From: Nocardiopsis algeriensis
GTDB taxonomy: Bacteria; Actinomycetota; Actinomycetes; Streptosporangiales; Streptosporangiaceae
Direction of reading: 5' to 3'
Assembly: GCF_014203695.1 (NCBI RefSeq)
Contig: NZ_JACHJO010000003.1
Coordinates: 423,216 to 487,215 of the forward strand
Length of the DNA: 64,000 nucleotides
The notes under the pieces are model-generated. The model did not search any database and was not told the DNA's origin. It worked only from the letters and a program-made list of their open reading frames with translations. Made by a program: the position numbers and the translations under genes. Shown here piece after piece: positions 19,328 through 29,309 of the stretch. The first letter of the stretch is position 1; every line of letters begins with the position of its first letter.

Positions 19328-21367
19328 GTGCTGAAACGCGGGTGTGATGTCCGAGACGACACGAGGATGAAGTCTGTGAACGGAAAACGCGCTGCAGGCG
19401 ACGGTTCCGAGAACGTGCTCGCGGAGGCGTTCCGTCACGCCCCCGAGCCCATGGCGCTCACCTCGGCCGACGGCGCGGTCACCCACGCCAACCTGGCCTT
19501 CGCCGAGCTCCTCGGCGGAGCGGACGCCTGCGGACGGCCCTGGCACGCGCTCCTCGCCGACGCGGACGCCCGGCGCGGCGCCGAGGCCCACGCCCGGGCC
19601 CTCGCCGGAGAATGGGGCCGCCGCGCCCGCCTGCGCCTGGCGGTGGCGGACAGGACCGCGCACACGGCCGAGGTCGAGCTGCGCCCGCTGCCGAACCCCG
19701 ATCCCTCCGGCGCCGTCGCGGTCGTCCTGATGCACGTGCTCTCCCCCGAGGAGACGGACCTGCGTGCCATCGGGGAACTCCGCACCGACAACTCCGACTC
19801 CGTCATGTGGAGCCTGGACCTGGACACGAGGCAGCTGCGCGAACTCTTCGGCCCCACCCCGCTCGGCGCCCTCCTGGGAGCCGGGGACCACGATCTCGAA
19901 CGCCTCATGCAGCGCGTCCACCCCGACGACGTCGCCCGCGTCCGCGACGCCCTGGCCGCCTCCTTCGGCGGACGCGACTACGAGCAGCGCTTCCGCGTCT
20001 TCGACCGCCTCGGCGACGAGCGCTCCCTGCACGTGCGCGGTCGCTTCGTCCCCGGTGAGCCCGACCGCCTGGTCGGCATCATCGACGACGTCACCGAGCA
20101 CGTCCAGCTCGTCCGCCGCCTGGCCGACCGCCGCCGCACCGAGGCCGAGCACGGCCGCCTGGTCACCGAGCTGTCGTCCAAACTGGTCTCGGCCACCACC
20201 GTCGACAAGGTCATGGACCTGCTCAGCGAGGAGTTCCTGCCCATCTTCGGGGGATACTTCGCCGTCGCCCTCTACGTCGAGGGAGGCGTGCTGCGCACCT
20301 CCCCCAGCACCCGCGCCCGCGGCAACGCCGACAGGATCGACGGGCGCCGCGCCGACGACACCGACTACCCCATGGGCGCGGTCATCCAGGACCGCCAACC
20401 GCGCTTCTTCGAGAGCCGCGCCGAGGTCATCAGCCGCTTCCCCGCTGCCGTCGACCTCATGCGCCACGGCGACTCCAAGGCCCAGGCCTGGGCGACCGTA
20501 CCGATCTTCGGCGACAGCAAGGTCGCCCTCGGCGTCTGGCAGATGGTCTGGGACCGGCCCCACCATGCCAGTCGCGACGAGCGCGCGCTCATGCTCACCT
20601 TCGCCGGCCTGGCCGGACAGGCCCTGGAGCGGATCAAGGCGCAGGAGGCCGAGCTGGAGCTGGCCGACGCCGTCCAGCGGCGCATGCTGCCCCGGCAGGT
20701 GGCCAGCTTCCCCGACCTGGACATCGCCACCAAGTACCTGCCCTCCCGCGCCGACTGGCGCATCTGCGGCGACTTCTACGACGTCATCGAGCTGCCCGAC
20801 GACAAGGTCGGCCTCCTGGTCGGCGACGTCCAGGGCCACGGGGTGGAGGCGGCCGCCGCCATGGGCCAGATCCGTGTCGCCTTCCGCGCCTACGCCACCA
20901 ACCAGTCCGACCCCGGCGTAGTCCTGGGCGAGACCAACCGGCTGCTCACCGAGACCGGCGAGATCGTCTTCGCCACCTGCGGCTACCTCGTCGTCGACCG
21001 CGCCGGCGGCGTCATGCAGGCCGCCTGGGCGGGGCAGCCGCCCGTGGTCCTGGCCGACGCCGACGGCTACGAGCTGTGGGAACCGGAGACCGGGCCGCCC
21101 CTGGGCGTGCTCCCCGACACCGAGTACACCGTCACCAGCCGCGTCCTGGACCCGGGCACGACCCTGCTGCTGTGCTCCGACGGGCTGGTGGAGAGCACCG
21201 AGGTGACCATGGACGCGGGACTGGACCGCGTCGGCCGGGCGCTGAGCGAGCACTGCGAGGACCCCCACGAGGCGGCGGACGTCATCGCCGAGATGGCGCC
21301 GGCCGGGCGCGGCGACGACATCGCCCTGCTCATCACCCGCATGGTCCGGACCGAGACCGCGACCTGA
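19328..21367 (+). CDS. PAS/GAF sensor PP2C-type protein phosphatase (RsbU-like)
   Basis: A 679-residue soluble signalling phosphatase. A PAS domain (about residues 20-110, APEPMALTSADGAVTHANLAF) is followed by a second PAS-like region (CSAVMWSLDL-type start, ending VGIIDDVTEHVQL), a GAF domain (about 280-430), and a SpoIIE/PP2C domain from about residue 450 with GDFYDVIELPDDKVGLLVGD, GHGVEAAAAMGQIR and CSDGLVESTE. Such enzymes dephosphorylate anti-anti-sigma factors and so release alternative sigma factors. No anti-sigma kinase domain is fused. The start is uncertain: GTG 19328 has AGAGGTG at ideal spacing; ATG 19295 and GTG 19376 are in the same frame. rarA follows after 30 bases. Confidence 0.85.
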   Translation: MLKRGCDVRDDTRMKSVNGKRAAGDGSENVLAEAFRHAPEPMALTSADGAVTHANLAFAELLGGADACGRPWHALLADADARRGAEAHARALAGEWGRRARLRLAVADRTAHTAEVELRPLPNPDPSGAVAVVLMHVLSPEETDLRAIGELRTDNSDSVMWSLDLDTRQLRELFGPTPLGALLGAGDHDLERLMQRVHPDDVARVRDALAASFGGRDYEQRFRVFDRLGDERSLHVRGRFVPGEPDRLVGIIDDVTEHVQLVRRLADRRRTEAEHGRLVTELSSKLVSATTVDKVMDLLSEEFLPIFGGYFAVALYVEGGVLRTSPSTRARGNADRIDGRRADDTDYPMGAVIQDRQPRFFESRAEVISRFPAAVDLMRHGDSKAQAWATVPIFGDSKVALGVWQMVWDRPHHASRDERALMLTFAGLAGQALERIKAQEAELELADAVQRRMLPRQVASFPDLDIATKYLPSRADWRICGDFYDVIELPDDKVGLLVGDVQGHGVEAAAAMGQIRVAFRAYATNQSDPGVVLGETNRLLTETGEIVFATCGYLVVDRAGGVMQAAWAGQPPVVLADADGYELWEPETGPPLGVLPDTEYTVTSRVLDPGTTLLLCSDGLVESTEVTMDAGLDRVGRALSEHCEDPHEAADVIAEMAPAGRGDDIALLITRMVRTETAT

Positions 21368-21397
21368 CCGCCCCGCCCCGCGGCCTACCCTGGACAC

Positions 21398-22732
21398 GTG
21401 GCCGAAACACTGTTCGACGACGCCGGAGCCGAAGCCGCCCGGGGGCAGGAGCCGCTTGCCGTACGCATGCGGCCGCGCACCCTCGACGAGGTCGTGGGCC
21501 AGCGCCACCTCCTGGGCCGGGGCAGTCCGCTGCGCCGCCTGGTCGAGGACGACGCCCCCATGTCCGTCTTCCTGTGGGGACCTCCGGGGACGGGCAAGAC
21601 CACCCTGGCCACCGTGGTCAGCCGGGTGACCAAGCGCCGCTTCGTGGAGCTGTCGGCGGTCAACGCGGGCGTCAAGGACGTGCGCGCCGTCGTGGACGAG
21701 GCACGGCGCCGCATGGGCATGCACGGCACCCGCACCCTCCTGTTCGTCGACGAGGTCCACCGCTTCAACAAGACCCAGCAGGACGCCCTGCTCCCGGCGG
21801 TGGAGAACAGGTGGGTCAGCTTCATCGGCGCCACCACCGAGAACCCCTTCTTCTCCGTGGTCAGCCCGCTGCTCTCACGCTCCCTGCTGCTCACCCTGGA
21901 GTCCCTGGACGACACCGACGTCCGCGAGCTGCTGGGTCGGGCGCTCACCGACGAGCGGGGCCTGGCGGGGCGCTACACCCTCACGGAGGAGGCCACCGAC
22001 CACCTCGTCCGCCTGGCGGGAGGGGACGGCCGCCGCTCCCTGACCTACCTGGAGGCGGCCGCACTGGTGGCGGGGCCCGCCGGCGCGGAACCGGTGGCCG
22101 TCACGGAGCAGGACGTCGAGCGGGCCGTGGACCGCCACGCCGTGCGCTACGACCGCTCGGGGGACCAGCACTACGACGTGGTCAGCGCCTTCATCAAGAG
22201 CATGCGCGGCAGCGACCCCGACGCCGCCCTGCACTACCTGGCCCGCATGATCGAGGCGGGGGAGGACCCCCGGTTCATCGCCCGCCGCATCGTCGTCCAC
22301 GCCAGCGAGGACGTGGGCATGGCGGACCCCACCGCGCTCCAGACCGCGGTGGCCGCCGCCCAGGCCGTGGAGCTCATCGGTATGCCCGAGGCCCGCATCA
22401 ACCTCGCCCAGGCGGTCGTCCACATCAGCCTGGCGCCCAAGTCCAACGCGGTGATCTCGGCCATCGACGCCGCCATCGCCGACGTCCGGGCGGGAAAGGC
22501 GGGGCCCGTACCGCTCCACCTGCGCGACGGTCACTACAAGGGAGCCCGCGAGCTCGGCCACGGCAAGGGGTACCGCTACGCCCACGACTACCCCGGAGGA
22601 GTGGCACCCCAGCGACACGCGCCCGAGGGGATCGACGGGCGCGAGTACTACAGGCCGACCGGGCACGGCGCCGAGCGGCGCTTCGCCGAGATCCTCGACC
22701 GCATCCGCGGCGTCCTCAGAAGCGAGGACTGA
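21398..22732 (+). CDS. rarA: Replication-associated recombination protein A (AAA+ ATPase)
   Basis: RarA/MgsA acts at stalled replication forks together with clamp loader and recombination proteins. The 444-residue protein has Walker [13 protein letters not shown] (about residue 60), Walker [20 protein letters not shown], sensor 1 [11 protein letters not shown] and an arginine-finger region [12 protein letters not shown]. The C-terminal tetramerisation domain carries [14 protein letters not shown] and the typical end [19 protein letters not shown] 21398 lies 30 bases after the phosphatase gene. In many actinobacteria rarA stands near aspS and alaS, as here. It converges with the pseudokinase gene, only 39 bases away. 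Confidence 0.93.
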   Translation: MAETLFDDAGAEAARGQEPLAVRMRPRTLDEVVGQRHLLGRGSPLRRLVEDDAPMSVFLWGPPGTGKTTLATVVSRVTKRRFVELSAVNAGVKDVRAVVDEARRRMGMHGTRTLLFVDEVHRFNKTQQDALLPAVENRWVSFIGATTENPFFSVVSPLLSRSLLLTLESLDDTDVRELLGRALTDERGLAGRYTLTEEATDHLVRLAGGDGRRSLTYLEAAALVAGPAGAEPVAVTEQDVERAVDRHAVRYDRSGDQHYDVVSAFIKSMRGSDPDAALHYLARMIEAGEDPRFIARRIVVHASEDVGMADPTALQTAVAAAQAVELIGMPEARINLAQAVVHISLAPKSNAVISAIDAAIADVRAGKAGPVPLHLRDGHYKGARELGHGKGYRYAHDYPGGVAPQRHAPEGIDGREYYRPTGHGAERRFAEILDRIRGVLRSED

Positions 22733-22771
22733 CGGCGGCCGGCCGGCGGGGCCGGAGGCGGGACAGAGGCC

Positions 22772-24307
22772 TCAGTCCGTGAAGAGCTCGGTGACCTGCA
22801 CGATCTCGCGCGGACCCTCGCCCTCCTCCTCGGCGAAGGTGACCTCGACGACCACCACCGGCCCCCAGGACAGGTAGTTGATGAAGTCGGCGCCGGTCAG
22901 CTCCCAGGTGCCGCGGCCCTCGTCGTCGATGAAGACGTGCTCGGGCGCGGCACAGAACTTCGCGCACAGCACCTCGGCCTCGGGGGAGATCACCGCCTCG
23001 GCGGGCTCCCCGGCCTCGTCCCACTGCTCGGCCCACTCCGTGTGCGCGGGCACGCCCTGGCCGCGCACGGGCTCGTCGTCCCGGTCCACCGGGGTGTAGA
23101 TCCAAGGGCCCTCCAGGACGTTCTCCTGTTCGGCGGGGTCGAAGCGCACCACCAGCGTCAGCGGATCCTCCTCCGCGGCGGGGCTCGGGGAGGGGTCCTG
23201 GGCCGCCGGGACGGCGGGCTCCTCCCGCGATCCCGCACCGAGCACCTGGGAAGCCCCCCACACGGCTCCGCCGACCACGGCCAGCGCGGCGGCCCCCGCG
23301 CCCGCCACGACCACGGCCCTGGAGGGGCGGCGGGGGCCGCCGCCCTCCAACCGGATCACACGGGGCACCCGCGGGGGCGGCTCCACGGCGCTCCACTCAC
23401 GCTCCAGGATGTGTGCCAGCCGCGCGCGGTCGGTCAGGTCGGTGTCGTGGGGGTTCTCCCGCTGCCAGACGGCGATGGCCGCCCCCATCACCTCGTGCAG
23501 ACTCGGCCGGGCCGAGGGGTCGGGGTCGAGGGCGCGGCCCACCAGCGGCTGCAACCCCTTGGCGAGCCCGGACAGCTCGAACTCCCCGGCGGCGGCCCGG
23601 GCGGAGATCTCCTCGGGCTCGCCCGTCCCGAAGGGCAGCCTGCCGGTCCCCGCGAAGGCGACCACGGCGCCCCACGCGAACACGTCCGAGGCCGCGTCGG
23701 CCTCCCCGCCCGCAAGCCGCTCGGGGCTCAGCCAGGTGGCACCCGAACCGCGCAGATTCTCCGCCGAGGCGGGAAGCGCGCACTCCATGATGTGCGGGCC
23801 CCGCGACTCCAGCAGGACCTCGTCGGGGCGCAGCGAACCGTGCGCCACTCCCCGGGCGTGCAGTGCGGCCAGGCCCTCCGCGAGGCCGGTGGCCAGTGCG
23901 ATGAGCTTGCCGGTGCCCAGACCGCCGCGCTTGGTCACGTAGTGCGACAGCCGTTCACCTTCCATGTAGGGCAGGAGGATCCACGGCGGGGTGGCCTCGC
24001 AGTCGAAGGCCGTCGGGACCACGACGCGCGCGGGATCGACCTGGGAGAGCGCGAGCAGGCGCCGGTTCAGGGCCTCTCTCGCTCCGGGCGACTCCAACTC
24101 GGGGGCCTTGAGGACCTTCACCGCGACCAGGCGGTCGCCGGCGGTGGGGGAGGAGGTGTCCACGGCGGCGTAGACCGTGCCGGTCGTACCCTGCCCCATG
24201 CGTCCCAGAACCAGATAGGGGCCGATCCGGGCCGGGTCGTCCGGATACAGAGGGGGGAGGTGCTCGGGCACCAGTACGGAGATCTCTCGGGGAGAACGGG
24301 GGCTCAT
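22772..24307 (-). CDS. Membrane-anchored Ser/Thr protein pseudokinase
   Basis: A 511-residue protein with an N-terminal kinase-like fold: glycine loop GRMGQGTTGTVY (residues 35-46), VAVK lysine (64), and AWGAVVAFAGTGRLPFG with DPDPSARPS in the C-lobe. The catalytic loop reads HGSLRPDE (156-163) where active kinases have HRDLKPxN, and the metal-binding DFG position reads ECA (about 175-177). Asp, Lys, Asn and DFG are thus all replaced, so phosphotransfer is unlikely. A membrane segment (331-356) leads to an extracellular C-terminal domain of about 150 residues, acidic and with two nearby cysteines, that I do not recognise. The start at 24307 gives the conserved order; 24358 is an alternative. 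It probably acts as a scaffold or sensor. Confidence 0.82.
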   Translation of the reverse strand: MSPRSPREISVLVPEHLPPLYPDDPARIGPYLVLGRMGQGTTGTVYAAVDTSSPTAGDRLVAVKVLKAPELESPGAREALNRRLLALSQVDPARVVVPTAFDCEATPPWILLPYMEGERLSHYVTKRGGLGTGKLIALATGLAEGLAALHARGVAHGSLRPDEVLLESRGPHIMECALPASAENLRGSGATWLSPERLAGGEADAASDVFAWGAVVAFAGTGRLPFGTGEPEEISARAAAGEFELSGLAKGLQPLVGRALDPDPSARPSLHEVMGAAIAVWQRENPHDTDLTDRARLAHILEREWSAVEPPPRVPRVIRLEGGGPRRPSRAVVVAGAGAAALAVVGGAVWGASQVLGAGSREEPAVPAAQDPSPSPAAEEDPLTLVVRFDPAEQENVLEGPWIYTPVDRDDEPVRGQGVPAHTEWAEQWDEAGEPAEAVISPEAEVLCAKFCAAPEHVFIDDEGRGTWELTGADFINYLSWGPVVVVEVTFAEEEGEGPREIVQVTELFTD

Positions 24308-24697
24308 AGGTGTCCTGTCCGGGATGTTTAGGAGCCGGTGGGCGGCATGTCCGGACATCGTAGTCAGCTTCTCGGTCCTGGAAGGGTCGAGACCGCGAGC
24401 GGGTTCCCGGTCCGGCTGCCGGGTGCATCCTCCCTGCGTCCGGCGCCTTTCTCAAGGGAGGTTACAGGGGACGACGACCGGTGGCCGCACGTGATCTGCG
24501 CCGCAGGCCCTCCCACGCCGCGGCGCGTTCACGTGACCGACGACCGGACACGATAGGGTCGGCCGAAACCGGCCCGCGCCGGGGTCCCGCCCGGCAGCTG
24601 TCGGGCCCCGGACGGCCAGGCCCCCGAGTTCTCGGCGCGGTGTGCGCGGGGCCGCCACACACCCGAAACAACCCTCTACATCTGCCACGGAGCCCGC
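24308..24697. promoter_or_regulatory. Divergent intergenic region, pseudokinase gene / DUF948 gene
   Basis: A 390-base gap with no convincing gene. A possible rightward -10 with TAGGGT lies at 24554-24559 within CACGATAGGGTCGG. No strong hairpin or operator-like palindrome was found. Confidence 0.3.
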
Positions 24698-25090
24698 ATG
24701 CTTACCGGAGGAGAGGTCGCCGCGCTCGTCGCCGCGGTGGTCTGGGCGGTGCTCGCCACGTTCATGTGCGTGGCGCTCGTCAAGCTCATCAAGCTCATCA
24801 ACGAGACCACCAAGGTCGTGTCCGAACTGGGGGAACGCACACCTCCCCTGATGGACGACGTCGCCTCCACGGTCGAACGCGCCAACACGTCGTTGGAGCG
24901 GGTCGAGGAGATCACCGCCAACGTGCAGGCCACCTCGGAGGACGTCTCCACCGTGACCGCGCTGACCCGGTCGGTCGTCACCGGACCCCTCGTGCGGGTC
25001 GCGTCCCTGTCCTACGGCGTCCGCCGCGTACTGGGGCAGCGCAGGGCGCTGGCCGTGGTCCGCGGCCGTCGGAGGAGGGAGAACCGGTGA
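24698..25090 (+). CDS. DUF948 membrane protein
   Basis: A 130-residue protein with one N-terminal membrane helix (VAALVAAVVWAVLATFMCVALV, shown here in part; about residues 7-29), then an amphipathic helical region rich in Thr, Val and Glu typical of DUF948, with ERANTSLERVEEITANVQAT, and a basic C-terminal tail. Function is unknown; the family resembles methyl-accepting/PspA-like helical rods anchored in the membrane. It stands directly upstream of a second small membrane protein and alaS, an arrangement also seen in Streptomyces (there downstream of rpsD, which is absent here). The next gene overlaps its stop by three bases, so the two are translationally coupled. Confidence 0.85.
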   Translation: MLTGGEVAALVAAVVWAVLATFMCVALVKLIKLINETTKVVSELGERTPPLMDDVASTVERANTSLERVEEITANVQATSEDVSTVTALTRSVVTGPLVRVASLSYGVRRVLGQRRALAVVRGRRRRENR

Positions 25091-25362
25091 TCGGCCGCCT
25101 GTTCTACCTCGCGGCGGGCGCCGCCCTCGGCGGCTACGCCGTCCATCGTGTCAACCGCGCGCGCCGGGCGCTCACGCCCGGCGGAATCGCCGAGCGCGTC
25201 GAAGGGCGCGTCGGTGAGTACCGGGGGGCCCTGAACGAACTCAACGAGGACCTGGCCGCCGCGGTCCGGGAGCAGGAGGAGGAGCTCCTGCGCCGCTACG
25301 CCCCGCGGCGGGGCCGGGCCCTTCCCGGGACGCGCGACGCCGGAGAGCTTCCCGGCGGCTGA
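25087..25362 (+). CDS. Small membrane-associated protein (DUF6167-like)
   Basis: A 91-residue protein starting at GTG 25087 inside the stop of the DUF948 gene. A short hydrophobic N-terminus ([21 protein letters not shown]) could be a membrane anchor. It is followed by a basic stretch and a helical Glu-rich region ([14 protein letters not shown]). The position between a DUF948 gene and alaS matches an actinobacterial gene of unknown function annotated as DUF6167 in some genomes; I rely on context and general look for this. It is clearly co-translated with the DUF948 gene. Confidence 0.75.
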   Translation: MIGRLFYLAAGAALGGYAVHRVNRARRALTPGGIAERVEGRVGEYRGALNELNEDLAAAVREQEEELLRRYAPRRGRALPGTRDAGELPGG

Positions 25363-25376
25363 TCCGCGATCTCCCC

Positions 25377-25406
25377 GGAGGGGGCCGGCCGCCGCCGGCC
25401 CCCTCC
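25377..25406 (+). terminator. Hairpin terminator upstream of alaS
   Basis: A 12-bp perfect stem (25377-25388 with 25395-25406) with a six-base loop begins 14 bases after the small membrane protein gene. The remaining 250 bases before alaS hold a possible -10 (TAGCCT, about 25464-25469) and no gene I can support. Confidence 0.75.
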
Positions 25407-25658
25407 TGCCGTCCCCGGGCCCTCGCGGGCGCGAAAAGCGGATCCCGGCGGGGGCCGACGGCGATAGCCTTGGAACAACCGGGCCTCCGCCGTTGTCGTC
25501 ACTACGGCGAGCACCCCGGCCACCGCCTCCGGGCGGTCACCGAGAATCCGCACGCGTTCGCGTGGCGGCCTCCCCCGGAGGGAGGCACGGCCGCGTACCA
25601 CGAGGTCCCGGTCAGGGACCGACCCGCCGACGGCGGTGTCGAACACAGGAGGGCATCA

Positions 25659-28328
25659 ATGGAGACGGCAGAGATCGCGCGCCGCTTCCTCAGTTTCTTC
25701 GAGAAGAACGGACACACCGTGGTGCCCTCGGCAAGCCTGATCGCCGAGGATCCGACACTGCTGCTGGTACCCGCCGGCATGGTCCCGTTCAAGCCCTTCT
25801 TCCTCGGGCAGCGCACGCCTCCCTACGACACCGCCACCAGTGTCCAGAAGTGCATCCGGACCAAGGACATCGAAGAGGTCGGCAAGACCTCCCGGCACGC
25901 GACCTTCTTCCAGATGCTCGGCAACTTCTCCTTCGGCGACTACTTCAAGGAGAAGGCCATCCCGCTGGCGTGGGAACTGGTCACCACCCCCGTCGAGGAC
26001 GGCGGCTTCGGCATCGATCCCGACAAGCTGTGGGTGACGGTCTACCTGGAGGACGACGAGGCCGAGCGCATCTGGCGGGAGGTCGTGGGCGTGCGCCCCG
26101 AGCGCATCCAGCGCATGGGGATGGAGGAGAACTACTGGTCGATGGGCGTCCCCGGCCCCTGCGGACCCTGCTCCGAGATCTTCTACGACCGCGGTCCCGA
26201 GTACGGTGCCGAAGGCGGCCCCCAGGCCGACGAGAACCGCTACATCGAGATCTGGAACCTCGTCTTCATGCAGTACGAGCGGGGCGAGGGCGGCGACAAG
26301 ACAGGCTTCCCGATCATCGGTGAGCTGCCCAAGAGGAACATCGACACCGGCATGGGCCTGGAGCGGCTCGCGTCGGTCCTGCAGGGCGTCGACAACATCT
26401 ACGAGACCGACATCATCGGCCGCGTCCTCCGCCGCGCCGCCGAGCTCACCGGCACCCGCTACGGTGACGACAGCGACCAGGACGTCATGCTCCGCGTGGT
26501 CGCCGACCACGTGCGCAGCGCCGTCATGCTCGTCGCCGACGGCGTCAAGCCGGGCAACGAGAAGGCCGGGTACGTCCTGCGCCGCATCCTGCGCCGCTCC
26601 ATCCGCAACCTGCGGCTGCTCTCCGGCAGCGACACCGCCTTCCTGCACGAGCTGACGGCCGTCAGCATCGACGCGATGAAGGACATCTACCCCGACCTGC
26701 TCGACAAGGCCGACGTCATCCACGGTGTGATCGACACCGAGGAGAAGAACTTCGCCGAGACCCTGCGGGCCGGCACCGCACTCTTCGGCCGCGTCGCCGA
26801 GCGGACCCGGGCCGAGGGCGGCAGCGTCTTCTCCGGCTCCGAGGCCTTCCAGCTCCACGACACCTACGGCTTCCCCATCGACCTCACCCTGGAGATGGCG
26901 GCCGAGCAGGGCCTGAGCGTGGACGAGTCCGCCTTCCGCGAGCTGATGCAGAAGCAGCGCGAGACCGCCAAGGCCGACGCCAGGGCCAAGAAGCTCGGCA
27001 ACGCCGACATCTCCCTGTACGCCCAGCTGCTGGAGGGCGCCGGGGCGACCGACTTCCTCGGCTACTCCGACTCCCGGAGCGAGTCCCGGATCAAGGGAAT
27101 CGTGGTCGACGGCGCGGCCTCCCCCGCCGCGCGCGAGGGGGAGAGGGTCGAGATCGTCCTGGACAGCACCCCCTTCTACGCCGAGAGCGGCGGACAGCTC
27201 GCCGACACCGGCACGCTCAGCGTCGACGGCCGCGGGCTCGTCGACGTCGAGGACGTGCAGAAGCCCCTGCCGGGCCTGTTCGTCCACCGGGGCACGGTGC
27301 GCTCCGGCGAGATCGCTCTCGAGGACACCGTGCACGCCTCGATCGACACCGACCGCCGCCACGCGATCGAACGCTCCCACTCGGCGACCCACCTCATCCA
27401 CTCCGCGCTGCGCAACGCGCTCGGCCCCACCGCCGGCCAGGCGGGGTCGGAGAACCGGCCGGGGCACCTGCGCTTCGACTTCACCGCCGACAACGCGCTG
27501 GGCGGCGAGCGCCTGGCCGAGGTCGAGGAGGAGGTCAACACCGTCCTCGCCCGCGACATCGAGGTCCAGACGCAGGAGCGGGGCCTGGAGGAGGCGCTGC
27601 GGATGGGCGCCATGGCCATGTTCGGCGAGAAGTACGGTGACCGCGTGCGCGTGGTCGAGATGAGCGACTACTCCGTCGAACTGTGCGGCGGCACCCACGT
27701 GCCCTCCACCGCCCGACTGGGCATCGTCAAGCTGCTGGGGGAGTCCTCCATCGGCTCGGGTGTGCGCCGTGTCGAGGCCGCCGTGGGCGCGGACGCCTTC
27801 CGCCGCCTCTCCCGCGAGTCCGCGCTCGTGGGGCAGCTCTCGGAACAGCTCAAGACTCCGCGCGAGGAGCTGCCCGAGCGGATCGACGCCATGGTCTCCC
27901 GGCTGCGCACCGCGGAGAAGGAGATCGAGCGCCTGCGCGCCGCACAGGTGCTCCAGGCCGCCGGCTCCATCGCCGAGGGCGCGCGGCGCCACGGGTCCGC
28001 ACTGGTGGTCGCCCAGGCGGCACCCGAGGGCACGAGCGGCGACGACCTGCGCAAGCTCGTCCTCGACGTGCGCGGGCGCCTGGGCGAGGACGAACCCGTG
28101 GTCGTGGCGATGACCGCGGTCCCCAAGGACCGCCCCGTGGTCGTGATCGCCGTGAACAAGGCGGGGCAGAAGGCCGGTGTCAAGGCCGGCGAACTGGTGG
28201 GTGTGGCGGCCCGCGTGCTCGGCGGCGGTGGCGGTGGCAAGCCCGACATCGCCCAGGGCGGTGGCAGCGACGCCGGCAAGGTGGACGAGGCCCTGCGTGC
28301 CGTCGAGGCGCGGGTGGCCTCCGCCTGA
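25659..28328 (+). CDS. alaS: Alanyl-tRNA synthetase
   Basis: Charges tRNA-Ala and edits mischarged Ser and Gly. The 889-residue protein begins with the class II catalytic domain ([19 protein letters not shown], then [17 protein letters not shown]). The editing domain carries the zinc-ligand pair [11 protein letters not shown] and the distal VELCGGTHV. The C-terminal C-Ala domain ends in a glycine-rich [23 protein letters not shown] 25659 has AGGAGGG at ideal spacing, so the open frame back to 25470 is not coding. It is followed by a long palindrome that probably ends the transcript. The alaS-ruvX-mltG-aroE order is conserved in actinobacteria. Confidence 0.97.
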   Translation: METAEIARRFLSFFEKNGHTVVPSASLIAEDPTLLLVPAGMVPFKPFFLGQRTPPYDTATSVQKCIRTKDIEEVGKTSRHATFFQMLGNFSFGDYFKEKAIPLAWELVTTPVEDGGFGIDPDKLWVTVYLEDDEAERIWREVVGVRPERIQRMGMEENYWSMGVPGPCGPCSEIFYDRGPEYGAEGGPQADENRYIEIWNLVFMQYERGEGGDKTGFPIIGELPKRNIDTGMGLERLASVLQGVDNIYETDIIGRVLRRAAELTGTRYGDDSDQDVMLRVVADHVRSAVMLVADGVKPGNEKAGYVLRRILRRSIRNLRLLSGSDTAFLHELTAVSIDAMKDIYPDLLDKADVIHGVIDTEEKNFAETLRAGTALFGRVAERTRAEGGSVFSGSEAFQLHDTYGFPIDLTLEMAAEQGLSVDESAFRELMQKQRETAKADARAKKLGNADISLYAQLLEGAGATDFLGYSDSRSESRIKGIVVDGAASPAAREGERVEIVLDSTPFYAESGGQLADTGTLSVDGRGLVDVEDVQKPLPGLFVHRGTVRSGEIALEDTVHASIDTDRRHAIERSHSATHLIHSALRNALGPTAGQAGSENRPGHLRFDFTADNALGGERLAEVEEEVNTVLARDIEVQTQERGLEEALRMGAMAMFGEKYGDRVRVVEMSDYSVELCGGTHVPSTARLGIVKLLGESSIGSGVRRVEAAVGADAFRRLSRESALVGQLSEQLKTPREELPERIDAMVSRLRTAEKEIERLRAAQVLQAAGSIAEGARRHGSALVVAQAAPEGTSGDDLRKLVLDVRGRLGEDEPVVVAMTAVPKDRPVVVIAVNKAGQKAGVKAGELVGVAARVLGGGGGGKPDIAQGGGSDAGKVDEALRAVEARVASA

Positions 28329-28340
28329 ACCGTGAACGGG

Positions 28341-28368
28341 GGCGGCCGCCGGAATTCCGGCGGCCGCC
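28341..28368. terminator. Perfect 28-bp palindrome after alaS
   Basis: Bases 28341-28368 are a perfect palindrome centred on GGAATTCC, with 12-bp arms around AATT. It starts 12 bases after the alaS stop and can act as a terminator hairpin on either strand. Confidence 0.7.
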
Positions 28369-28820
28369 GACACCCGGGCACGGAAATCCATCTGATCACG
28401 CAGCGGATTGTAAAGTTACCTTCCGTGACTTCGTCGGTGTTCTCGGTGGTGCCCGGTCCTCGTGCCGGAGCATCCGTGAGGCGCGCCGCCCGTTCGGGTG
28501 CCCGAAACGGATCTTCGGGCGATTCGGGAAGGTATCGCGGTGATCTACACTCTGATGAAGAAAGTCCGTCCCCGAGGGACGGGCGCATGCCCCCGGCCGA
28601 CCCCCTGAGCGCCGTCGACGAGGCGCCGAGGCTGCACCTGGTCGTCGAATCGGGCATACTGTGGCGCGTCGCAGCCGATCACAGGGCTGTCTGCGCGGAA
28701 CTTCCCGCGATCCCACCTGATGAACAGGACCACCGTGTTGAGGATTTTCCCACCGCGGTGCTGTGCTCCCGACGGCACGGCCCGCCCGCGTCGCGTCCCC
28801 GGACCGGGGGGGAGTTCCTC
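28369..28820 (+). other. alaS-ruvX intergenic region
   Basis: About 450 bases with no gene I can support on either strand; the open frames present are arginine/proline-rich shadows without ribosome sites. A relatively AT-rich patch (GGATTGTAAAGTTACC, about 28404-28419) and CTACACTCTGATG near 28544-28556 could contain promoters for the ruvX-mltG-aroE operon. Confidence 0.3.
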
Positions 28821-29309
28821 GTGAGGCACGGTGTACGCCTGGCCGTCGACCCCGGCAACGCCCGCATCGGCGTTGCCGTCAGCGACCCCGCCGGTATGCT
28901 CGCCACCCCGGTCGAGACCGTCCCGCGCGGCAAGGGGGACCGGCAGCGCATCGCCCTGCTGGTCCTGGAACGCGAAGCACGGGAAGTCATTGTGGGTTAC
29001 CCTGCCTCACTGTCCGGGAAAGAGGGGCCTGCGGCCCGCTCCGCACGGGAGTTCGCGGCGGAGCTCGCGGAGCTCCTCCACCCCGTCCCCGTCCGCCTGG
29101 TCGACGAACGCCTCACCACCGTGACCGCGCAGGGCCAGCTGCTCTCCGGAGCCTCCTTCGGCAAGAAGGGTGCGAAGGGTGGGCGTGCCCGCCGAACAGT
29201 CATCGACCAGGCGGCGGCAACCGTGCTCCTCCAGAGCGCCTTGGACCAGGAACGGTCGACAGGCCGGCCCCCGGGCGAGACCGTCCGCTCCAGCCAGGGA
29301 GAATCATGA
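28821..29309 (+). CDS. ruvX: Putative Holliday junction resolvase / pre-16S rRNA nuclease (YqgF family)
   Basis: A 162-residue RNase H-like nuclease. Homologues trim the 5' end of 16S rRNA and some act on Holliday junctions. Signatures are LAVDPGNARIGVAVSDP at the N-terminus with the first catalytic Asp, VGYPASLSGKEGP in the middle, LVDERLTT with the Glu, and a final VIDQAAATVLLQ. GTG 28821 follows a GGGGGGAG site seven bases away; the frame is open for 489 bases upstream but without conservation. Its stop overlaps the ATG of mltG by four bases (ATGA), so translation is coupled. Confidence 0.92.
   Translation: MRHGVRLAVDPGNARIGVAVSDPAGMLATPVETVPRGKGDRQRIALLVLEREAREVIVGYPASLSGKEGPAARSAREFAAELAELLHPVPVRLVDERLTTVTAQGQLLSGASFGKKGAKGGRARRTVIDQAAATVLLQSALDQERSTGRPPGETVRSSQGES

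Noticed and set aside
19147..19347. 66-codon frame upstream of the PP2C gene
   Set aside because: No ribosome site, no conserved pattern, and it overlaps the phosphatase start region.
25363..25658. T-box leader before alaS
   Set aside because: No AGGGTGGnACCGCG-like T-box sequence is present; only a terminator hairpin and a possible -10.
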